Positions 28,068-35,662 of a DNA stretch of 64,000 nucleotides are shown piece by piece (position 1 is the first letter of the stretch; the number at the start of each line of letters is the position of its first letter). This DNA is from Litorimonas sp964414555 (GTDB lineage: Bacteria; Pseudomonadota; Alphaproteobacteria; Caulobacterales; Maricaulaceae), in the NCBI GenBank assembly GCA_964414555.1, contig CAYPWW010000002.1, positions 1 to 64,000 of the forward strand. Reading direction: 5' to 3'. A program made the position numbers and the translations under genes. The notes under the pieces were generated by a model. It was not told the DNA's origin. It was given only the letters and a program-made list of their open reading frames with translations, and made no database searches.

Positions 28068-29528
28068 ATGACCGCTGCGCTCTCGCATATTGCCGTTCTG
28101 GGTGACGGGCTGGCAGGCACGCTTTGCGCTCTGGCGCTAGCGCGTAAGCTGCCGAACACAACACAACTGACACTGGTCCGCACACCAGACGGTGCGAGCG
28201 CAGATGCCGCTTTCGGGACCGTCGCGACGCCGAGTTTTTATGAATTTCTTCTCGGCCTTGGCCTGCAAGAGCCAGACCTCATGCTGAAAACGCGATCGGC
28301 CTTCTCACTTGGCACGCTATATCTGGAGTGGGGCTCGCAGACGCGCAGCTGGGCGCAGGTCTACCAACACACACTACCAATTTATGACGGCGTCGGGTTC
28401 CACCACTTCATCACGCGGCGGCAACAGGCCGAGCCAAACACGCCAGACCTAGACGCGCATCTGATGGCGGTGCAGGCGGCGCGTCGCGGCGTCTTTGCCC
28501 ATACGCCAGAAGACAAGGACTCCCCATTGGCCGAGGTCGATTACGGCTATCACGTCCTACCACAAGATTTGACGCGCTGGCTGTCTGCACAACTCTCACA
28601 AACGCGAGTGAAAATCGAAAACGGACAGATCGCCGCTTCGCACAGCGTCAAGGACACCCTCACCTCTGTTGAGCTGGATACAGGACCAACGATCACGGCC
28701 GACCTGTTTATCGATACAGTCGGCGCCGTCGCAGATCAGTCCCGATGGTCCCGCGAACGCGACATCGCGATCTTATCTTCCGTCCGCCCGCGCAATCGCC
28801 CCGCTGGAGTTTGTCGACAAGTCCGGCCCAAAGCCTTTGGCTGGCAAGCCGATACCCCGCTGCGAGAGACCCTCCATCGGTTGAGCGTTTGCCACCCGGA
28901 CCAGCTGGACCTCGCCCGTGCGGGACATGGAGATCCGGCGGCCCAACCGCTGCAGCGCACAATCGGGCGTTTGTTAGACCCGTGGAAACGCAACGTTCTC
29001 GCCTTTGGCCAAGCGGCGTCCTGCGCCTCTCCCGTGACAGCGGCACCCTTGCTTTTGTTACAGCGCGAGATTGACCGCCTTGTCGAGCTGATCCCCGTCA
29101 CTTCCGACATGACCATTGAGCGGCGGGAATATAACCGACGCTTTGTCCAAGATTTTGATCACACGTCGATGTTCGCGCAGGCCTTATTGCAAGCCCCGCC
29201 AAAAGCTTCCGGTGCGTTTTGGGAGACTGTGCATAGGCAGGCAATACCGCACGAACTCGCAGATAAGATCACCCAATATGAGGGGCGCGGCGGACTTCTC
29301 CAGTATGATTATGAGCCATTTTCCATCACCGACTGGACCGTGCTACACGCTGGATTAGGGCGACGTCCGCGCCGCTATGATCCGCTGGCTGACCGTCTCG
29401 ACCCGACACAAATCGCCGCAACGCTCGATAGAAGACGTGACGTCTTCGCAAAAACCGCCGATAAGATGCCGCCGCATGATGTCTATCTGGGCAAATTTCT
29501 GGATTATCTGAGACGCAAACATGGATAG
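28068..29528 (+). CDS. Degenerate halogenase-like protein 2, catalytic residues missing
   Basis: 486 residues, starting two bases after the first paralogue stops. The overall outline of the family is kept: a dinucleotide-like LGDGLAGTLCALALA, FGTVATPSFYEFLLGLG, and a late REYNRRFVQDFD equivalent to the EYNRRMDLQFDRVRDF of gene 1. The catalytic lysine position reads AFSLGTLYLEWG (Ser80). WQWRIP is replaced by WQADTP, the TGNGHVY segment is gone, and SGFLEPLESTSI has become ASCASPVTAAPL. Halogenation by the known mechanism is therefore unlikely. The frame is intact over its whole length, and it overlaps the third paralogue by eight bases, so it is translated and probably has another role such as a partner subunit. 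That role is inference. Confidence 0.85.
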   Translation: MTAALSHIAVLGDGLAGTLCALALARKLPNTTQLTLVRTPDGASADAAFGTVATPSFYEFLLGLGLQEPDLMLKTRSAFSLGTLYLEWGSQTRSWAQVYQHTLPIYDGVGFHHFITRRQQAEPNTPDLDAHLMAVQAARRGVFAHTPEDKDSPLAEVDYGYHVLPQDLTRWLSAQLSQTRVKIENGQIAASHSVKDTLTSVELDTGPTITADLFIDTVGAVADQSRWSRERDIAILSSVRPRNRPAGVCRQVRPKAFGWQADTPLRETLHRLSVCHPDQLDLARAGHGDPAAQPLQRTIGRLLDPWKRNVLAFGQAASCASPVTAAPLLLLQREIDRLVELIPVTSDMTIERREYNRRFVQDFDHTSMFAQALLQAPPKASGAFWETVHRQAIPHELADKITQYEGRGGLLQYDYEPFSITDWTVLHAGLGRRPRRYDPLADRLDPTQIAATLDRRRDVFAKTADKMPPHDVYLGKFLDYLRRKHG

Positions 29529-31032
29529 CGCGAATACACCTCTCAAACATATCGTGATCGTCGGGGGTGGCTCTGCCGGCTGGATGGCCGCGGCCGCGTT
29601 CTCCTCCCTGCTCTCACCAGAGGTGACCAAGATCACCCTGATTGAGTCTGATAAGATCGGTACGGTCGGCGTCGGCGAAGCGACCATTCCCGACATGATC
29701 AATTTCAACGCCATGTTGGGGATTAATGAGGCCGAGTTCCTCAATTCCGTGAACGGCACGTTCAAGCTGGGCATTGAATTCACTGATTGGGGTAAATTGG
29801 GCGAGAGTTATTTCCACCCCTTCGGCCAAATCGGGGTCGATATGCAGGGCATCGATTTCCACCAATATTGGCTCCATTCCAAAGCGGGCGGCAATCCATC
29901 TGCGCTGGAGGATTACAGCCTCTGCGCCTTGGCGGCCCATGCCGATAAATTCACTCTACCCAACCCCAATCCGCGTTCTGTCCTGTCTCGCTTGAACTAC
30001 GCCTATCATATCGATGCGACGCGCTATGCGCGCTACCTACGCGATTATGCCGAAGCGCGCGGGATCACCCGTGTTGAGGGCATTGTTCAGACAGTCGCGC
30101 GCGACGGTGAGAGCGGCGATATTACAGGACTGACCCTAAAAGACGGCACAGCGATCGAGGGCGATTTCTTTTTCGACTGCACCGGCTTTCGCGCCGTGCT
30201 GGCAGAAAAAGAACTAGGCGTTGGCTATACGGATTGGTCACATTGGCTGCCTTGCGACACGGCCCAAACGGTGGCGACGGAACGCGATGGACCGCTGCTG
30301 TCCTACACCAAGGCCACCGCCAAAACGGCCGGTTGGCAATGGCGCATCCCAACTCAGCACCGCACGGGCAATGGCCATATTTATTCCAGCCAATATATGA
30401 GCGACGATGAGGCTATCGACGTCCTAAAAGATGGGCTGGATGCCAAGCCCCTCGGCGAGCCGCGAAAGATCGCGTTTAAGACGGGTTGCCGGACATCTTA
30501 TTGGACAAATAATTGTATTTCGCTTGGCCTCTCTGCAGGCTTCTTGGAGCCACTGGAATCGACCTCACTTTATCTCATACAAGTAGGCATTACGAACTTC
30601 ATCTCGCTCTTCCCCACGCGTTATGTATCTGACGTCGTTCGCACCGAATATAACCGCAAATTACAGCTGGAATTTGATCAAGTCCGCGACTTTATCATCC
30701 TGCATTATAAAGCAACGGAACGCGACGACAGCCCGTTCTGGAATTACTGCCGCACGATGGATATTCCAGACAGCTTACAAGCCAAGATGGATCTGTTTGC
30801 AGCCGCTGGACGGGTCTTCCGCAATGACGATGAGCTGTTTTCCAAGCCGAGTTGGATCGCCGTTATGTTGGGGCAAAATATCGTCCCAGCTGCGACCGAC
30901 CCGATCGTTGCGTCCCTGCCATTAGAGAAAGTGGCACACAGCCTGAACTCCATGCAATCCGCCATGCGTCAAGCGACGGCACAGATGCCGAGCCATGCCG
31001 AATTTTTGCAAAAATACGGGGCGGCTGTCTGA
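29521..31032 (+). CDS. Flavin-dependent tryptophan-halogenase-like protein 3
   Basis: 503 residues. It has FAD motif GGGSAGW (15-21), the catalytic lysine in TFKLGIEF (Lys82), WQWRIP followed by TGNGHIYSSQYMSD, and SAGFLEPLESTSLYLIQ. All elements needed for FADH2-dependent halogenation are present. Its start lies inside the end of paralogue 2 and its stop overlaps the start of paralogue 4 (TGATG), so the four genes form one tightly coupled operon. Its similarity to paralogues 1 and 4 points to tandem duplication and divergence. Confidence 0.92.
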   Translation: MDSANTPLKHIVIVGGGSAGWMAAAAFSSLLSPEVTKITLIESDKIGTVGVGEATIPDMINFNAMLGINEAEFLNSVNGTFKLGIEFTDWGKLGESYFHPFGQIGVDMQGIDFHQYWLHSKAGGNPSALEDYSLCALAAHADKFTLPNPNPRSVLSRLNYAYHIDATRYARYLRDYAEARGITRVEGIVQTVARDGESGDITGLTLKDGTAIEGDFFFDCTGFRAVLAEKELGVGYTDWSHWLPCDTAQTVATERDGPLLSYTKATAKTAGWQWRIPTQHRTGNGHIYSSQYMSDDEAIDVLKDGLDAKPLGEPRKIAFKTGCRTSYWTNNCISLGLSAGFLEPLESTSLYLIQVGITNFISLFPTRYVSDVVRTEYNRKLQLEFDQVRDFIILHYKATERDDSPFWNYCRTMDIPDSLQAKMDLFAAAGRVFRNDDELFSKPSWIAVMLGQNIVPAATDPIVASLPLEKVAHSLNSMQSAMRQATAQMPSHAEFLQKYGAAV

Positions 31033-32552
31033 TGTCGGGCACGGCTGATCGCAAGATTCGTAAGATCGTCATCGTTGGCGGTGGGACCGCTGGCTGGATG
31101 GTCGCGGCGGGCATGTCGCGCCTGATCAACGACCCTGAAATTTCAATCAAATTAATTGAAAGCGAGGCCATTGGCACAGTCGGGGTCGGCGAAGCGACCA
31201 TCCCGCACATCACCTATTTCAACCGTCTGTTGGGGCTTGATGAAGACGATTTTATTCGCAAGACGAATGCGACGTTCAAGCTGGGTATTGAGTTCGTCGA
31301 TTGGGGGCGTTTGGGCGAGAGCTATATCCATCCCTTTGGCGAGTATGGTGCCCCGATGGAGGGCGTGCGCTTTCACCATTTCTGGCACCGCTATCACGCG
31401 ATGGGTAAGGCGCCGCATATCGACGCCTACTGCCTGCAAAACCTCGCCGCGAAAGCGGGCAAGTTCCAGCGCCCTGAGACAGGTAAAGGCTACACACCCC
31501 TGTCCGGCATCACCTATGCGTTCCAGTTCGATGCAACGCTTTATGCGAAGTTCATGCGCGACTTCTCGGAAGCGCGCGGTGTCACCCGTGTCGAAGGCCG
31601 GATCACCCGCGCCGAACAAGATGCGCAGAGCGGACACATCACCCAGGTCATCATGGAAAATGGCAACACACATGATGGCGAACTCTTCATCGATTGTTCC
31701 GGCTTTCGCGGGTTGCTGATCGAACAAACCTTGAAAACCGGTTATACGGATTGGAGCCAATGGCTGCCTGTGAACCGGGCGGTCGCGCGCGCGAGCCAGT
31801 CAACAGGCGCACCTTACCCATACACCCGCGCCACGGCGAAATCCGCAGGCTGGCAATGGCGGATTCCGCTGCAATCGCGCATCGGGAACGGACATGTCTA
31901 TTGCTCGGACTATATCAGTGATGATGATGCCCTCGCGACCCTGAACGCGGGACTGGATTCTGAGCCGATATCTGAGCCGAATTTCCTGCGCTTCAAGACA
32001 GGCATCCGCAAACAGGCGTGGAATAAAAATGTGATCGCCCTCGGCCTCGCAGCTGGCTTTCTCGAACCCCTCGAGTCGACGTCGATCCACCTGATCCAGA
32101 CAGCGGTTGCGCGCCTGATGGCAAGCTTTCCTGACAAGGAATTCTCACAAACCAATATTGATTATTTCAACGAACGGACGCTCACGGAATATGAGCAGGT
32201 GCGCGACTTCTTGATCTTGCACTATAAAGCCACAACGCGGGACGACACGCCGTTCTGGCGTTATTGCCGCGATATGGACGTGCCGGACACACTATCCCAA
32301 CGCATGGCGCTTTATCAGGCCAATGCGCGGCTATACCGCCATGATAATGAGGTGTTTGGTGAGACGAGTTGGTTCGCCGTTATGCATGGGCAAGGCCTAA
32401 AGCCGCGCGCTTATCACCCCATGGCAGACACGGTGCCAGAGGACCTCTTGGCACAACGTATGGACAGGATTGCCGATGTCACAGCCGAAAGCCTGAAACG
32501 GATGCCGACGCACGAATCCTATATCAACGCGCATTGTCGGGCAGACCTTTAG
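31032..32552 (+). CDS. Flavin-dependent tryptophan-halogenase-like protein 4
   Basis: 506 residues from the ATG at 31032; the open frame extending back to 30852 is a shadow of paralogue 3. Motifs are GGGTAGW (16-22), TFKLGIEF (Lys83), WQWRIP followed by IGNGHVYCSDYISD, and AAGFLEPLESTSIHLIQ. The active-site set is complete. It is the last halogenase-like gene of the operon; a secreted TPR protein gene begins 74 bases later. Substrate differences among paralogues would lie in the variable segments between these motifs. Confidence 0.92.
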   Translation: MSGTADRKIRKIVIVGGGTAGWMVAAGMSRLINDPEISIKLIESEAIGTVGVGEATIPHITYFNRLLGLDEDDFIRKTNATFKLGIEFVDWGRLGESYIHPFGEYGAPMEGVRFHHFWHRYHAMGKAPHIDAYCLQNLAAKAGKFQRPETGKGYTPLSGITYAFQFDATLYAKFMRDFSEARGVTRVEGRITRAEQDAQSGHITQVIMENGNTHDGELFIDCSGFRGLLIEQTLKTGYTDWSQWLPVNRAVARASQSTGAPYPYTRATAKSAGWQWRIPLQSRIGNGHVYCSDYISDDDALATLNAGLDSEPISEPNFLRFKTGIRKQAWNKNVIALGLAAGFLEPLESTSIHLIQTAVARLMASFPDKEFSQTNIDYFNERTLTEYEQVRDFLILHYKATTRDDTPFWRYCRDMDVPDTLSQRMALYQANARLYRHDNEVFGETSWFAVMHGQGLKPRAYHPMADTVPEDLLAQRMDRIADVTAESLKRMPTHESYINAHCRADL

Positions 32553-32626
32553 TCACCCCCAACAGTCCAACTTGCCTTTTTAGATTTTTCTGATATATCG
32601 AATATCAATAAGGATTGAGGATCGAT

Positions 32627-33337
32627 ATGAAAACCTATTTGATCACCCTCGCGCTCGCTGGCTTGCTCGCGGCGCCCGCCCTCGCTCAGGAAATTCCTCA
32701 AGAGGAGGAGGAAGACGTTGTCACCGCGACGGGCGTCACAACGCGACAAGACCCAGCTATGGCAGCTTGGGCCGCCGGTGATTACGTCACGGCAGAGATT
32801 GAATTTGACAAAAACCAGACCTGCGCTTTGCGGGTTGAGCGAAACTTTCGCGCCGGTGTCGAGGCCGCGGGCGACAGCACCATCCGCGCAGATGTTGGGA
32901 CGGATATCAACGCCCCGACAACCCCCAGTGGCGGGCTTGGCGGCGCCAATGTACAATCAGCGCCTTCCGCAATCCCGACAGCTCAGATTGGATCGAATAA
33001 TTTTCGAAACAATGACGCACCAGACAAACGGACCTGTAACGATCGTCCCTTTGACCTTTACATGCGCGGCCTGTCACAGATCAAACTCGGCAAATTAGAA
33101 GAGGCGAAGGCTTCGCTGACGAGCGCCGTCGCCCTTCGGAAAACAAATTGCGATGCCTATTTCCGCTTGGCCTTGTTGGAAATCCAAGACGGCGATTCAA
33201 AGGCGGCCCGCAAGCGCCTGAAACAGCTGAAAAAGGCCGCTCGGAAAAATGACAAGCGCCCGAGCTATAAAATTGCCGTGTGTGATAAAGTCGAAACCGA
33301 GGCGCAGGTCGCTTACCTTCAAGCGGCTCTGCAGTAA
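32627..33337 (+). CDS. Exported TPR-repeat protein
   Basis: The ATG at 32627 has GAGG six bases upstream; the alternative TTG at 32615 is less likely. The 236-residue protein has a signal peptide (KTYLITLALAGLLAAPALA), an acidic stretch (PQEEEEDVV), one TPR-like unit at AAWAAGDYVTAEIEFDK, and a second pair in LYMRGLSQIKLGKLEEAKASLTSAVALRKTNCDAYFRLALLEIQDGD. A basic, lysine-rich end follows. Four cysteines suggest disulphides in the periplasm. Similar TPR proteins occur beside receptor/halogenase clusters in Caulobacter relatives, as far as I recall; the function is unknown. An inverted repeat (TGATAT/ATATCA, 32591-32607) precedes it. Confidence 0.82.
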   Translation: MKTYLITLALAGLLAAPALAQEIPQEEEEDVVTATGVTTRQDPAMAAWAAGDYVTAEIEFDKNQTCALRVERNFRAGVEAAGDSTIRADVGTDINAPTTPSGGLGGANVQSAPSAIPTAQIGSNNFRNNDAPDKRTCNDRPFDLYMRGLSQIKLGKLEEAKASLTSAVALRKTNCDAYFRLALLEIQDGDSKAARKRLKQLKKAARKNDKRPSYKIAVCDKVETEAQVAYLQAALQ

Positions 33338-33371
33338 TCTGAACGTCAATTAAATGCGCTGTCGCTACGAT

Positions 33372-33400
33372 TTGACAGCGCTGTCGTCGCGGCACATATT
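33372..33400 (+). promoter_or_regulatory. Promoter with LacI-type operator upstream of the jelly-roll gene
   Basis: TTGACA (33372-33377) and CATATT (33395-33400) are separated by 17 bases. The palindrome TGACAGCGCTGTCG (33373-33386, core GACAGCGCTGTC) covers the -35 box. The same 15-mer and the same spacing occur at the receptor promoter, so both are probably under one repressor. Confidence 0.72.
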
Positions 33401-33430
33401 CCCAATATTATTCCAATACAGGGGACCCTC

Positions 33431-34060
33431 ATGATTAAACGCCTTCTCATTCCCGCCGTCGCAACCGTCGCCTTGCTCAGCTCGCCGGCACTCGCCAAGA
33501 AAAAGAAATCTGACCCCGCACAAGACGCGGCCATGGCACAAGCCCTGGCGGCGCTGGATGCGCAGTTGCCAGGTACGCTCGTCAATAACCCTTACTCTGT
33601 TCAGTGGAGCACAGATGGCGGCGACAATCGCGGGTCCATCGTTGAGGCCCCCGGTATTCCCGGTGGAATGGCCTATCAGGTTCGTGTCAAAAAGAAGAAG
33701 CGCAATGCTTGGGACATCGCGTCTCGCTTTGCGATGGAAAAAGACATCAAAGAAGGCGACGTCATTCTCATGAAATATTGGGCCCGCGCCGCAAAGCCGC
33801 CCAAGGGCTCTGAGACTGGGAAAGTCATGGTGTCGATCCAGCGGAACATTGATCCCTATGACGATATCTTCATCGAAAATATCGAACCGACGACAGAGTG
33901 GAGAGAATATACGGCGACGGGCGTCGCTAAGCGTGATTATTCCGCTGATAAAACGAATTTAAACTACAATCTGGCGCAAGCGAAACAGACGCTAGAGTTT
34001 GGATCATTTTATATCATGAACCTCGGTCCGAACGGGGATGCGACGCCTTATCTGAAGTAG
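33431..34060 (+). CDS. Secreted protein with probable carbohydrate-binding jelly-roll domain
   Basis: 209 residues with a signal peptide (KRLLIPAVATVALLSSPALA), a basic and polar spacer, then one domain of alternating strands. These include the segment GGMAYQVRVKKKKRNAWDIASRF, EGDVILMKYWARAA, GKVMVSIQRNIDPYDDIF and EWREYTATGVA, and it ends with LEFGSFYIMNLG. The arrangement of an exposed ligand strand followed by WREY...TG resembles CBM4/9/22-type jelly-roll modules. That reading is structural intuition, not a firm match. It has its own promoter-operator shared with the TonB receptor and its own terminator, so it is probably induced with sugar uptake. Confidence 0.75.
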   Translation: MIKRLLIPAVATVALLSSPALAKKKKSDPAQDAAMAQALAALDAQLPGTLVNNPYSVQWSTDGGDNRGSIVEAPGIPGGMAYQVRVKKKKRNAWDIASRFAMEKDIKEGDVILMKYWARAAKPPKGSETGKVMVSIQRNIDPYDDIFIENIEPTTEWREYTATGVAKRDYSADKTNLNYNLAQAKQTLEFGSFYIMNLGPNGDATPYLK

Positions 34061-34089
34061 ATCTCGCGCCACAACCGCGATTAATTTTG

Positions 34090-34119
34090 ACCGCGCTGAA
34101 TTTTCGGCGCGGTTTTTTT
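34090..34119 (+). terminator. Rho-independent terminator after the jelly-roll gene
   Basis: ACCGCGC (34090-34096) and GCGCGGT (34107-34113) form a perfect 7-bp stem around a ten-base loop, followed by seven T. It ends the plus-strand unit just before the convergent symporter gene. Confidence 0.92.
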
Positions 34120-34130
34120 CTGCGCAGAGC

Positions 34131-35639
34131 TTAGCCAAACATTTGAACGTCTCCGTCCTTTTCTAACCCTTCGACCGGACCTTTTCCAAAGACCTTATGC
34201 GCGTCCCATATCGGGCGCGAACCCATCACAAAGCTCACCAAGAGGGCTAGGGCCACGCTGCTGATCAATGTGATCGCCATGAGGTGAATATAGTGCAGCT
34301 CGATATTCTGCTCATCTCCATCGAAAACGTGGATCGCCCAGCCATAGAAAATCACGCCGAAAATCACAGCTAAAATCACGGCAACCGCATTCACATTCCG
34401 GAACAAGAGCCCGACCAAAAAGGCTGACAGAATGGGCATGGACAGCAGACCATAGAGCGTCTGAACGGTGTTAATCACACTGCTTTCGGGATCATTGAAA
34501 ATCGGGATCATGACAAAGGCCATCAGGACCATAATGATCGACACCCAGAAGGATAATCGTCGAATATTTGGGCGTTTATTCACATAGGCTTCGTGGATAT
34601 CCATAACCCAGAGCGCCGCTGACGCATTGAGAATGGAATTAAATGTGGTCAGAACCGCCGCAGCAATGGCCGCTGCAAAAGCACCCGACAAGAAGGTCGG
34701 CAAGACATCCCCGACCAAACGCCCATAAGTCGCATCGCCAATATCGCCGTAGAGTTTGAAGGCCACAATTCCGGGCAACACAATGATCGGCGGAATAATC
34801 AACAGGCGGATTGCGGCCGCCGCAAGGATGCCTTTTTGCGCCTCTTTCACGCTGGGGCTGGCCATGGCGCGCTGCGTGATCGTCTGGTTTGTCGACCAAT
34901 AAAACATCTGGATGAACAACATGCCGGTGAACAGTGTCGCAAAGGGGATGTCGCTATCCGGCGCGCCGATGAGGGTCAGGCGCTCTCGCGGAATTCCAGA
35001 GAAGTCCCAGCCGATCGCGTTCAACGCAATGATCGTGACGGTCACCGCGAGGCCGAGCAAAAGAATACCTGAAAATGTGTCGGACACGGCCACGGCACGA
35101 AGCCCGCCAAAGATTGCATAGGCCGAGCCGACAACTGCAAATATCGCAGAAATTAAATAGAGGTTCACATCCAGATCGAATAGATTGATCATAAACAACG
35201 ATCCTCCATAGAGGATCGCGGGTAGAAAGATGAAAATATTCCCTAGCAAGAACAGCACTGAAATCAGTGCGCGGATATGCTTATTGTTATACCGCCGCTC
35301 CAGCAGCTCCGTCGTCGTCGTGCAATTATATTTATAATAAACCGGGATAAAGACGAAGGTCAGCAGCAAGAGGCCAACAACCGCCGCCAATTCCCACCAC
35401 GCCAAGAGCGCCATCTGCGCGCCGTTCATACCAACGAGCTGATCTGTTGAAAGGTTCGTCAGCGTGATCGAACCCGCCACAAAATACCAATTCAGCCCAC
35501 CCCCAGCGAGGAAGTAATCATCCGCCGCATTCTCGCCTGATCCGCGCGAGGTTTCCCCGCGGCACACCCACCACGTGGCCGCCGCGATCAAAGCTGACAG
35601 ACCCAAGAAGACGGCAATTTGTGTGATGTCGAGCTGCAT
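34131..35639 (-). CDS. Sodium/sugar symporter (SSS family, SglT-like)
   Basis: 502 residues from the ATG at 35637-35639, with AAGGGA eight bases upstream. About 14 membrane spans are visible, with DDYFLAGGGLNWYFVAGSITLTNLSTDQLVGMNG and NSILNASAALWVMDIH. These resemble the vSGLT-type sodium/galactose symporters more than PutP. It follows the alpha-galactosidase gene by 23 bases, so it probably imports the galactose, or a small galactoside, for galK or the galactosidase across the inner membrane. The 3' end faces the terminator of the convergent jelly-roll gene. Confidence 0.9.
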   Translation of the reverse strand: MQLDITQIAVFLGLSALIAAATWWVCRGETSRGSGENAADDYFLAGGGLNWYFVAGSITLTNLSTDQLVGMNGAQMALLAWWELAAVVGLLLLTFVFIPVYYKYNCTTTTELLERRYNNKHIRALISVLFLLGNIFIFLPAILYGGSLFMINLFDLDVNLYLISAIFAVVGSAYAIFGGLRAVAVSDTFSGILLLGLAVTVTIIALNAIGWDFSGIPRERLTLIGAPDSDIPFATLFTGMLFIQMFYWSTNQTITQRAMASPSVKEAQKGILAAAAIRLLIIPPIIVLPGIVAFKLYGDIGDATYGRLVGDVLPTFLSGAFAAAIAAAVLTTFNSILNASAALWVMDIHEAYVNKRPNIRRLSFWVSIIMVLMAFVMIPIFNDPESSVINTVQTLYGLLSMPILSAFLVGLLFRNVNAVAVILAVIFGVIFYGWAIHVFDGDEQNIELHYIHLMAITLISSVALALLVSFVMGSRPIWDAHKVFGKGPVEGLEKDGDVQMFG

Positions 35640-35662
35640 AGCTGATTCCCTTGGCAAATGGC

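Noticed and set aside
32591..32607. TGATAT/ATATCA inverted repeat as a second operator
   Set aside because: Short, AT-rich, and without a second copy in the window, so it carries little weight.
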